From Crocosphaera watsonii WH 8501 (GTDB taxonomy: Bacteria; Cyanobacteriota; Cyanobacteriia; Cyanobacteriales; Microcystaceae): 33,195 nt of DNA. A model generated the notes under the pieces. That model ran no database searches and was not told where the DNA came from. It saw nothing but the letters and a program-made list of their open reading frames with translations. Positions 25,971 to 33,195 of this stretch are shown here, one piece after another. Positions within the stretch are counted from its first letter, which is position 1. Each line of letters opens with the position of its first letter. The position numbers were made by a program, and so were the translations under genes. The DNA lies in NCBI RefSeq assembly GCF_000167195.1, contig NZ_AADV02000024.1:1-33195 (forward strand), read 5' to 3'.

Positions 25971-28026
25971 ATGAAGTGTAATCAATGTCCTGATAGTTGT
26001 CAAAATAAATCCCAAACTTCTAACAGTTTTTGGCAGAATTTGTGGCGAAAGCCTCTCAAGATGAAATCTCCAGAAGTGATTTCTGAAGGAACCATTGCCT
26101 TAGTGGGTTCTCCCAACGTGGGTAAGAGTCTTCTCTTTAATGTTTTAACCGGGGGATATACCACGGTTTCTAACTATCCTGGAACCACTGTAGAAGCCTC
26201 TCGTAATTATATCAAAATTGCGAGTAAAACTATCACGATCATTGATACACCAGGTATGTATTCTCTAATTCCAATGACAGAAGAAGAACGATTTTCTCGG
26301 GAGTTATTATTCCGAGAACCTTTAGATTTAGTTGTTCATGTCATTGATGCCAAAAGTCTTAGTCGAATGTTAAATTTAACATTTCAACTAATGGAAACTC
26401 AGGTTCCTATTCTAGTCGCTGTCAACATGATTGATGAAGCAGAAAAATTAGGAATATGGGTAAACGAAAAGCAATTAGAAGCATCCTTAGGTATTCCTGT
26501 TGTCACTTTATCTGCTGCTCAACAACGAGGCATCAAAAGTTTAACCGCTAAGATGGCTAACTATGTCCACATTCCTGCGCTATCCTACAGCTATTGAAGA
26601 AGGAATCACTAAAATAGAGTGCCTTCTAGAGAGCGATCATGACGTAGTGAAAGCAGCCATCGAACCATTAGTATCCAAACGTTCTTTAGCTCTTTTATTA
26701 CTACAAAAAGATCCCTTATTATGGCAAAAGGTTCGTCAAAAAGAACCCAAATTTGAAGCTATTGAAATGGTAGTAGAATCCGTTCAAGCTCAATTTAGTG
26801 ATCCTCTGGTTTTAGTCATAGCTAAAACTCGTCATCACACTGCCAAAAAAATCGAAGAATTAGCCATTGTAAAAATTAGGAAAAAGTCGACGGAGAGCGA
26901 AGAATTTTTTCATCGCGTAACTGTTAATCCTATTACGGGTTTTCCCATCCTTTTTGTGGTTATTTATTTGGGCATCTATAAGTTTGTCGGTTGCTTTGGT
27001 TCTGGAGTTTTAGTTAATTACTTCCAATCTGTTTTTACACAGCAAATTAACCCTTTAATTGACGGGATAGCTACTCGGTTATTGCCCTGGACAATTTTGC
27101 AGGATTTAGTGGCTAATGAGCAGGGAATTTTGACTTTAGGAATGCGTTATGTTATTACCATTATTTTACCTATTACTACTACATTCTTTTTGATTTTTTC
27201 TATTCTGGAAGAAAGTGGTTATTTACCCAGAATTTCTCTGCTAATCGACCATTTATTCAAAATGATTGGTTTATCCGGTCGTTCCATCATTCCTTTAATT
27301 TTAGGTTTAAATTGTAGCAGTGCTGGTTCATTAGTAACCCGCACTATGGAAAGTAAACGAGAACGTTTTATTATCTCTTTACTCTTAGCTTTAGCTATTC
27401 CATGTTCAGCACAACTGGGAATTTTTATTGGACTACTTTCCCAAAATTTTATGGCTTTGATAGTTTGGGCTATTTGTATTGCTTTTATTTTCGCTATTAT
27501 TGGTTCCTTAACCGCCAAAGCATTGCCGGGAAGTTGGTCTTATTTTTACATGGAAATTCCCCCCTTACGTTTGCCTCATCTTCGCTCTACTCTAACGAAA
27601 ACATATAATCGAATTCGTTGGTATTTAAGTGAGGTTATTCCTTTGTTTCTTCTGGGTTCCGTTATTATTTGGTTGGGTAATTTAATTGGGTTACTGCCTT
27701 GGTTAGTCCATAGTTTAGAACCAATTATGCTCAAATTAGAACTGCCAAAACAAGCCTCAAGTATGTTTATTTATGGCTTTTTTCGGCGAGACTATGGAGC
27801 AGCCAGAATGTTCGATCTACATCACGCTGGATTGTTAGAAGGTAGACAATTAGTGGTTTCTGCTGTGACATTAACTCTATTTATTCCTTGCTTATCTCAG
27901 TTTAGGTTTATGCTCAGGGAACGGGGACTAAAAACAACTATTACTCTAAGTAGTTTAGTTATTATTTTTGCTTTCTCTATGGGCTATATATTGAACAAGA
28001 TTTTACTCGTTTTAGAGGTTATTTAA
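25971..28026 (+). pseudogene. feoB: FeoB ferrous iron transporter, frame broken after the GTPase domain
   Basis: FeoB imports Fe(II) with an N-terminal G domain and a membrane channel. The first part (25971-26597) has a cysteine-rich start (MKCNQCPDSC), G1 GSPNVGKS, G3 DTPG, G4 NMID and G5-like LSAAQQRG, then stops at 26595-26597. The second part (from about 26563, one base forward in frame) continues as RYPTAIEEGITKIE into the membrane domain with several hydrophobic helices and the conserved GLNCSSAGSLVTRTMESKRER core. Together they make a normal-length FeoB of about 680 residues. The shift lies near 26575-26597: one base too many or two too few. It may be a real mutation, a sequencing error or a +1 frameshift. 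An intact NtcA promoter and downstream feoA argue for recent damage or error. Confidence 0.8.
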
Positions 28027-28028
28027 TC

Positions 28029-28280
28029 ATGCTTGCTCAAACATTTTCTCTAGAATCCTCAGCCTTAAACTTGATGAAAGAAAAAGAAAAAGGCGTTATT
28101 ACTCAGTTCAGAAAAAGCGATGAAAATTTACTGAGAAAACTTATTGGTATTGGTATTATGCCAGGACTATCTATTACTCTAGAACAAAAGTTTCCTTCTT
28201 ATGTTGTTAAAATTGATGGCACAAGAATAGCTTTAGATCGGTCTATCGCTAAAGCGATTTATGTCAGAAAAACAAAGTGA
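28029..28280 (+). CDS. feoA: FeoA, small SH3-like iron-transport protein
   Basis: The 83-residue product has the FeoA domain: an early GVITQFRKSDENLLRKLIGIGIMPG with the conserved GIMPG turn, then SITLEQKFPSYVVKIDGTRIALDRSIAKAI. FeoA is a cytoplasmic SH3-like partner of FeoB. The start lies two bases after the feoB stop, so the two genes are in one operon, in the order B then A, the reverse of enterobacteria. The N-terminal 17 residues precede the domain proper. The product is intact even though feoB is broken. Confidence 0.88.
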   Translation: MLAQTFSLESSALNLMKEKEKGVITQFRKSDENLLRKLIGIGIMPGLSITLEQKFPSYVVKIDGTRIALDRSIAKAIYVRKTK

Positions 28281-28284
28281 ATTA

Positions 28285-28319
28285 TGAGTTCGGAGTTTGG
28301 GGTTCGGGGTTCGGAGTTA
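28285..28319. repeat. Degenerate GGAGTTC heptads between feoA and modBC
   Basis: Five heptads in a row (TGAGTTC, GGAGTTT, GGGGTTC, GGGGTTC, GGAGTTA) are degenerate forms of the unit found after nifE and nifW. They lie four bases after the feoA stop. Confidence 0.65.
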
Positions 28320-28401
28320 AAATTTTAACTATTTATGTTAGTTCATCTGCTGAATTCCTCTCAATATAACTCTGTCTACATTATGGGTATTAGGAAGTAT
28401 T

Positions 28402-30336
28402 ATGACTCTTGATTTTTCTCCGATTTGGATATCATTAAAAACCGCAGCTTTGGCAACTACGATCGCCTTTTTTCTGGGGGCGATCGCCGCTCGGACTATG
28501 TTTAAATATCGGGGAAAAGTCAAAGGCTTAATCGATGGTATTTTAACCGCCCCTTTGGTACTTCCGCCGACGGTTGTAGGCTTTTTTCTCTTATTATTAC
28601 TAGGAAAATACGGACCAATTGGCAAATTTTTAAGATTATTTGATATTACCGTAATATTTACCTGGTACGCTGCCGTTATTGCCGCCACAGTTGTAGCCTT
28701 CCCCTTGATGTACAAAACCGCATTGGGAGCATTTCAGCAGATCGATACCAACCTTTTAGCTTCTGCTAGAACCCTTGGAGCCACAGAATGGCAGGTATTT
28801 CGGCGTATTTTACTGCCTTTAGCGAGACCTGGCCTTATTTCAGGAGTATTATTAGCTTTTGCTCGTGCTTTAGGGGAATTTGGGGCTACCTTGATGTTAG
28901 CAGGGAGTATTCCAGGCAAAACTCAAACTGTCCCCATTGCCATCTTTTTCGCTGCCGAAAGCGGTGACATGACAGAGGCAATGTTATGGGTAAGCGTTAT
29001 GTTAGTTTTATCCTTAAGCATTGTGGTTGGGGTCAACTATTGGAACGATCATCGTCCCCATCAACGGAGAGCAAAACAGTCCAAACAAGGCCATCTAACC
29101 CTGATAGATGAAACCTTACTCCCCTGGGATAACCCTGTCGCCCCCTTAACCTGGGACTCAACCCGTACAAATGTTTTACCTAGTCCTATTGAATTAATTG
29201 TTGATATACAGAAAAAATTACCCGGATTTACTTTAGATGTTTCTTTTTCCAGTAATCAATTACCATTGGGGCTATTGGGAGGTTCAGGAGCAGGGAAAAG
29301 CTTTATTTTACGCTGTATTGCTGGTTTGGAAACCCCCGATGAAGGTTGTATTATCCTCAATGGTCGGGTTTTATTTGATTCTCGTAGAGGGATAAATGTC
29401 CCAATCCGCGATCGCCGTGTGGGTTTCTTATTCCAAAACTATGCCCTGTTTCCCCATCTCACTGTCGCTCAAAATATTGCTTTTGGCCTACCCAAAACCC
29501 TCTCACCCCGTGCCATCCGTCAACGGGTAGAAAAACAACTGCTTGCGGTACAGTTACACGGGTTAGGCGATCGCTATCCTCAAGAATTATCAGGGGGACA
29601 ACAGCAAAGGGTGGCCTTAGCGAGAGCTTTAGCTAGTGAGCCAGATATTTTGCTATTAGACGAGCCATTTTCCGCCCTAGACACCTATTTACGGGATCAA
29701 TTAAAAAAACTCCTCAGACTCAGTTTAACTCACTTTCCAGGGGCAACCTTATTTGTCTCCCATAACCTAGAAGAAGCCTATCGTATATGTCCCAACCTCT
29801 TGATTTTAGACGAAGGAGAAATCATTGCCCAAGGGCCCAAACAAGACATATTTGATGCGCCCCAATATTTTCGAGTCGCCCAACTCACCGGATGTAAGAA
29901 CTTTTCTCGCGCCGTCATTCAGTCGGAGAATACTATCACTGCTCTTGACTGGGGATGTACCCTAAGAGTGAACGAGCCTATCCCTGATGGTTTAGCTCAC
30001 GTAGGTATACGTGCCCATCACCTCATTTTTACGGGGCTAAAAGAGCAACAAACTCGCTCTCCTGAGAACATTTTTCCTGCTTGGCTGACTACCATCAGCG
30101 AAACCCAACACAGAATGACATTGTACCTCAAGTTAAATTCTTCCCCTAGTAGTCCCTTCGACTATCACCTACAAGTTGAAGTGTTCAAAGACACCTGGAA
30201 TAGGTTGCAATACTTGCCTCAACCTTGGCAAATTCAACTTTACCCCTCACGCCTTCTGTTACTACAAAATAAAAATAGTTCTCTGTCCTTTGAATATCAC
30301 CCCAGTCATCTTTCAACTATTACTAAAGATGATTAG
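28402..30336 (+). CDS. modBC: ModBC, fused molybdate ABC transporter permease/ATPase
   Basis: One 644-residue protein joins ModB (about 1-215: membrane helices, and the permease loop LGATEWQVFRRILLPLARPG) to ModC (about 265-480: Walker A GGSGAGKS near 293, signature LSGGQQQRVALARAL near 396, Walker B ILLLDEPFSALD) and a C-terminal region in the place of the TOBE domain (about 495-644). It imports molybdate for FeMo-co. Fused modBC is known from other cyanobacteria. The binding protein ModA is not in the window. ATG 28402 is preceded by TAGGAAGTATT, a moderate ribosome site. The gene is intact and ends the metal-supply part of the island. Confidence 0.92.
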   Translation: MTLDFSPIWISLKTAALATTIAFFLGAIAARTMFKYRGKVKGLIDGILTAPLVLPPTVVGFFLLLLLGKYGPIGKFLRLFDITVIFTWYAAVIAATVVAFPLMYKTALGAFQQIDTNLLASARTLGATEWQVFRRILLPLARPGLISGVLLAFARALGEFGATLMLAGSIPGKTQTVPIAIFFAAESGDMTEAMLWVSVMLVLSLSIVVGVNYWNDHRPHQRRAKQSKQGHLTLIDETLLPWDNPVAPLTWDSTRTNVLPSPIELIVDIQKKLPGFTLDVSFSSNQLPLGLLGGSGAGKSFILRCIAGLETPDEGCIILNGRVLFDSRRGINVPIRDRRVGFLFQNYALFPHLTVAQNIAFGLPKTLSPRAIRQRVEKQLLAVQLHGLGDRYPQELSGGQQQRVALARALASEPDILLLDEPFSALDTYLRDQLKKLLRLSLTHFPGATLFVSHNLEEAYRICPNLLILDEGEIIAQGPKQDIFDAPQYFRVAQLTGCKNFSRAVIQSENTITALDWGCTLRVNEPIPDGLAHVGIRAHHLIFTGLKEQQTRSPENIFPAWLTTISETQHRMTLYLKLNSSPSSPFDYHLQVEVFKDTWNRLQYLPQPWQIQLYPSRLLLLQNKNSSLSFEYHPSHLSTITKDD

Positions 30337-30388
30337 TTCCATCAACAACCATACTAATTAAAATAGATATAATACCAGTTTCCTAAAG

Positions 30389-30414
30389 TAGGGGTTAACG
30401 GCCGTTAACCCCTA
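30389..30414. repeat. 26-bp perfect palindrome after modBC
   Basis: The half-site TAGGGGTTAACGG (30389-30401) is followed by its exact reverse complement (30402-30414). It lies between the convergent modBC and brnA genes and could act as a bidirectional transcription stop. It resembles the palindrome on the other side of the toxin-antitoxin pair (31005-31023). Confidence 0.7.
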
Positions 30415-30437
30415 AAACCTTAATAAGAAGAATGTCA

Positions 30438-30665
30438 TCATTGAATCCTAATTTTTTGATTCTTGTTAGAGGTTTTTTGTTGTATATGCTCTCGTAATGC
30501 GTGATTAATTAGGGTTAAATAATCTCCTCCTTCTGCTTGATCAACTTGTTGGCCAAACCATTCTAAAATATCGTTATCAATTAAAATCGTTAGCTTTGTT
30601 TGATGAGAAGGAATAGGTTGTACTGCACCTCTTTTTCCTTGGGAAAAGTCATAATTATCTTTCAT
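30438..30665 (-). CDS. brnA: BrnA-type antitoxin
   Basis: The 75-residue product has the BrnA-like DNA-binding region: an N-terminal basic stretch, KLTILIDNDILEWFGQQV and YLTLINHALREHIQQ, forming a ribbon-helix-helix. BrnA neutralises the BrnT ribonuclease toxin and represses its own operon. It starts five bases after the brnT stop, in the usual toxin-first order. The C terminus ends in a basic tail (KTSNKNQKIRIQ). Identification depends partly on the neighbour. Confidence 0.85.
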   Translation of the reverse strand: MKDNYDFSQGKRGAVQPIPSHQTKLTILIDNDILEWFGQQVDQAEGGDYLTLINHALREHIQQKTSNKNQKIRIQ

Positions 30666-30670
30666 GATAT

Positions 30671-30937
30671 TTATTCTAAATAAATTGCTGTTTCTGTTTT
30701 GGTTGCTTTTCGAGCGGAGATAATTCTAATGCTGTTACCTCGATAGGTATAGACAACGGCTAAAAGTTGTCCTATGGCACTCATTCCTATTGTGACATAT
30801 CTTTCTTCTTCTGGATGTTCGTCAAGAGTTGTAATTGCCATTTCATCTAATCGTAATACAGTAACTGCATCTCGAAAACGAACTCGATGTTTTTGCCAGT
30901 TACTTTCTGCTTTCTGTTTATCCCATTCAAACTCCAT
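30671..30937 (-). CDS. brnT: BrnT-type ribonuclease toxin
   Basis: The 88-residue product matches BrnT: MEFEWDKQKAESNWQKHRVRF, then DEHPEEERYVTIGMSAIGQLLAVVYTYRG and the final RIISARKATKTE. BrnT has a RelE-like fold and cleaves RNA to stop translation under stress. The conserved SARKA segment and the EWD...NxxKH start are intact, so the toxin looks active. It is the first gene of the pair. The pair lies between two palindromes and next to an IS-damaged gene, typical of an accessory locus. Confidence 0.88.
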   Translation of the reverse strand: MEFEWDKQKAESNWQKHRVRFRDAVTVLRLDEMAITTLDEHPEEERYVTIGMSAIGQLLAVVYTYRGNSIRIISARKATKTETAIYLE

Positions 30938-31004
30938 GTTAGTTTATTTTTTTGGTTCATTGAAGTATAAATTTAACCATATCACAAAGTTTAACTATCT
31001 TGCC

Positions 31005-31023
31005 GGTTTAACAGTGTTAAACC
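31005..31023. repeat. Palindrome upstream of brnT
   Basis: GGTTTAAC (31005-31012) and GTTAAACC (31016-31023) pair around three bases and run on into CCTA. The shape and the GTTAA-CCCCTA end resemble the 26-bp palindrome on the far side of brnTA. It lies about 70 bases upstream of the brnT start. Confidence 0.6.
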
Positions 31024-31040
31024 CCTACAAAAAATTATCA

Positions 31041-31075
31041 CTCCGAACTCCTAACTCCTAACCCCGAACTCCTAA
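31041..31075. repeat. Heptad array at the end of the TPR gene
   Basis: Units CTCCGAA, CTCCTAA, CTCCTAA, CCCCGAA, CTCCTAA run head to tail. On the minus strand they read TTCGGAG/TTAGGAG, in the same family as the GGAGTTC heptads at the nif genes. The array includes the stop codon of the TPR gene. Confidence 0.65.
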
Positions 31076-31495
31076 CTCATCTTATCAAGCATTATCTGAT
31101 AATTATTTCGTATTGTAATAGTCCAAGGATGTTCATTACCTAAGACAGTTTCTAAGATCTTTATAGCATCTACATATAGAGGTTCCGCTGCTTCATATTT
31201 TCCTTGTTTTCTGTATAGTTCTGCTAAATTATTCATACTACTAGCAACATCGGGATGTTCCTCCCCTAAGAGCTTTTTACTAATGGCTAAAGCATCTACA
31301 TACAAAGGTTCTGCTACTTCATATTTTCCTTGTGAATAGTACAGTGCTGCTAAATTATTCATACTCTGAGCAACATCGGGATGTTCCTCCCCTAACAGCT
31401 TTTTCCACATAGCTAAAGCATCTACATAGAGAGGTTCCGCTGCTTCATATTTTCCTTGTTTTCTGTATAGTTCTGCTAAATTATTCATACTACTA
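31072..31495 (-). pseudogene. TPR-repeat protein, C-terminal part, cut by IS630 element
   Basis: This part encodes three 42-residue kinesin-light-chain-type TPR units with the consensus SMNNLAxLYxxQGKYExAEPLY and LLGEEHPDVA, ending in IRNNYQIMLDKMS. TPR proteins of this kind are scaffolds and are often fused to NB-ARC or CHAT domains. The gene continues on the other side of the IS630 element (from 32877): removing the element and one TA joins the halves in frame in the same TPR consensus. The piece may still be transcribed from the element, but lacks its own start. A start used by ORF prediction (31527) is IS sequence. Confidence 0.8.
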
Positions 31496-32874
31496 GTGCA
31501 GCTTAGCAAAAATAATCCACCAGTCACTTATGATCTTTAAAGCCCTTAAATTTCCAAACGAACGGCTTAGCAAAATGTTGATTAAAGTAATCAATAAAAT
31601 TGAGAATTTTTTGGGATAGTTCTTCAGTTGAACGGACAGTAATTCTTTTGAGTAAACGCCGGACTAAGATCGAAAACCAACACTCAATTTGATTAAGCCA
31701 CGATGTATGTTTGGGAATATAAACAAAGCGAATTCGATGAGATTCATCTGATAAAAAATCTGCTCTGCTGTCCATAGATTGCAAAATCCCCTCCTTTCCT
31801 TTTCTCCCCAAATCAATAGTAATTCCACAGCTTTCTGCTACTAATTTGACTAAGCTTTCCGATTTATGAGTGTTGAGTTTATCTACAATAAAAATCCATT
31901 CTGCTTTTTCATCAATCTTAATCGTTCTCTGGATATGTTCAGAAAAATCTTGTTCTGTTCTTGTCGGTTCAATAGAGGGACTAACAACTTTTCCTCTTGC
32001 CACATCCCAGTTCGCAATCAAGCTTAAAGTTCCGTGTCTTTCATATTCAAATTCGATTTTTTCTACTTGTTTAGGCTTGATTCTTCTGTTCGGAAATAAT
32101 CTCTCAAGAGCTTGAATCCCTGTCATTTCATCTGTACTAATTAAATGAATTCCTTGTTCTAACAAAGTTTTAGCTTCTTGATGAAGTTCACAGATATATT
32201 TGACTTGCTTTTTAAATTTTAAGGGATCATCAATTTTGGCATTTAACCAGTAACGAACGAGATGTGGTTGTAATGTCGCTTCTTTTTAAAAAACGCCCCA
32301 CACTACGGGGGGAAATCTTTTCGACAATTCCTCTTTTTATGGCTTCATCCGCCAACTCTGAAGGTGTCCAATGGCTCACTGGTCTGTCTGATTTTTCACA
32401 TTCTTCACAAGCGATCGCTACAATCTGGACTACTTGTTCGACCGTAAAGGATTTTGTTGTTCCAGGTCTTGGGCGATCGCTTAAAATTCCTTTGATCAAG
32501 ACCATTAATGCTTTCTCCGTTACCTGTTGTTCTTCGGCGGCACTCAGTTTTTCTCTCTCCTCAAACCATCGCGATCGCCACTGACGCACTTGTACTCGGT
32601 CTAATTCTAATCTTCGACTAATCGAACTATTGCTCTCTCCTGATGCTGCGGCTAAGATTAGCTTGGCTCGTCTAACAAGGCGATAGGGGTTTGTTGTCCC
32701 TCTCACTATTTGTTGGAGTACTGTTTTCTGTAGGTTGGAGAGGTTAATTGGCAATGCTTTTATCATGGACATCAACTTCGAGATTCTTCCGTTAGTTTCA
32801 TTGAAACACATTGTCGTGGCTAGTCACGAAAGTTTCTGTAAAAATCTGGTGGATTACTTTCGCCAAAGCTGCAC
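31496..32874 (-). mobile_element. IS630-family insertion sequence, 1,379 bp
   Basis: Terminal inverted repeats begin GTGCAGCTTAGCAAAAAT at the left (31496) and, read inward, GTGCAGCTTTGGCGAAAGT at the right (32874), both continuing into TAATCCACCAG. TA duplications flank it at 31494-31495 and 32875-32876, the hallmark of IS630/Tc1 elements. The uninterrupted target CTACTAGCAAC survives in another TPR unit nearby, proving the insertion point. The element carries one transposase gene on the minus strand, split by a frame change. Confidence 0.93.
31524..32766 (-). pseudogene. IS630 transposase in two frames
   Basis: The N-terminal part (start MIKALPINLSNLQ at 32766) has helix-turn-helix segments (SNSSISRRLELDRVQVRQWRSRW, and a second around SPRSVGRFLKRSD). 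The frame then reaches a stop at 32230-32232. One base forward the sequence continues as EATLQPHLVRYWLNAKIDD into the DDE core: ISTDEMTG, WIFIVDKLNTHKS and LNQIECWFSIL give the D, D and E. The change of frame falls in a T6A5 run (coding strand; 32283-32293). This may be programmed slippage, known in some IS families, or a disabling indel. Total length would be about 410 residues. Confidence 0.8.
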
Positions 32875-33195
32875 TAGCAACATAGGGATGTTCCTCCCCT
32901 AACAGCTTTTTTCTCATAGGTAAAGCATCTACATACAAAGGTTCTGCTACTTCATATTTTCCTTGGGATTTGGACAGGGCTGCTAAATTATTCATACTAT
33001 TAGCAACATTCGGGAGTCTCCTCCCCTAAAAACTTTTTCTCCTAGCTAAGGCATCTTCCTACAAGGGTCCGCCAACTCAAAATTCCCTGGGAAATTGCAA
33101 GGGCGCTAAAATTTTCTACCTCCACCAACCTCGGGATGTCCTCCCCTAAAAACTTTCTCCTAAGCTAAGCCTCTCATCCAAGGGTTTTACCCTTT
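32875..33195 (-). pseudogene. TPR-repeat protein, upstream part, running off the window
   Basis: On the minus strand this encodes further 42-residue TPR units (MNNLAALSKSQGKYEVAEPLYVDALPMRKKLLGEEHPYVA). Coding is clear from about 32877 to 32995; beyond that the 126-bp repeat is still visible but full of one-base insertions, deletions and changes. The reading frame is lost there. This pattern grows toward the end and suggests poor sequence at a contig end. The gene start is outside the window. Confidence 0.75.

Noticed and set aside
28389-28402. GTA-N8-TAT just before modBC as an NtcA promoter
   Set aside because: It has a mismatch in the second half and touches the start codon, leaving no room for a -10 box.
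31041-31075. CRISPR-like array
   Set aside because: The units are 7 bases with no spacers; these are short tandem repeats. No CRISPR array or cas gene is seen in the window.

Overview
The window is a nitrogen-fixation (nif) island from a unicellular, non-heterocystous diazotrophic cyanobacterium. Gene content and order (nifP-orf-DUF2949-nifV-nifZ-nifT leftward; nifB-nifS-nifH-nifD-nifK-orf-nifE-nifN-nifX-DUF269-Rop-like-nifW-hesA-hesB-fdx-feoB-feoA-modBC rightward), many HIP1 octamers (GCGATCGC), heptad/octad short tandem repeats between genes and several IS elements fit the Crocosphaera/Cyanothece group best. The genus is an inference; the cyanobacterial origin is well supported.

Layout. 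(1) 1-4257 is a decayed flank: an IS1380-type transposase fragment, a CheA-like hybrid kinase that has lost its Hpt end, and a PatA-like response regulator with an in-frame stop near its N terminus. (2) 4377-8935, minus strand, is one likely transcription unit reading nifP, a 95-aa orf, DUF2949, nifV, nifZ, nifT, a [2Fe-2S] thioredoxin-like ferredoxin and an ArsC-like nitrogenase-associated protein, ending in a hairpin with a U-tract. (3) 8936-9956 is the 1-kb divergent nifP/nifB control region. (4) 9957-24921, plus strand, holds the cofactor genes (nifB, E, N, X), the structural genes (nifH, D, K) and accessory genes (nifW, hesA, hesB, ferredoxin). (5) 25017-30336 holds two unrecognised small genes, then iron (feoB, feoA) and molybdate (modBC) import, which supply the metals of nitrogenase. 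(6) 30389-33195 is an accessory edge: a BrnT/BrnA toxin-antitoxin pair between related palindromes, and a TPR-repeat gene cut precisely by an IS630-family element.

How the genes work together: NifP raises O-acetylserine/cysteine supply and NifS releases sulfur for Fe-S clusters. NifB builds the Fe-S core of FeMo-co, NifEN and NifX mature and carry it, and NifV supplies homocitrate. NifH, D and K form the enzyme, the ferredoxins deliver electrons, and FeoAB and ModBC bring in Fe and Mo.

Most notable: (a) nifS is fused in frame to only the C-terminal domain of nifU, so the IscU-like scaffold and central [2Fe-2S] domains are missing; (b) the usual fdxN position between nifB and nifS holds instead a 66-aa ORF with four spaced cysteines; (c) feoB has a textbook NtcA-type promoter but its reading frame is broken; (d) nifH is flanked by complementary heptad repeats. 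Both window ends look degraded in a way that suggests contig ends, so small indels near the ends should be treated with caution.
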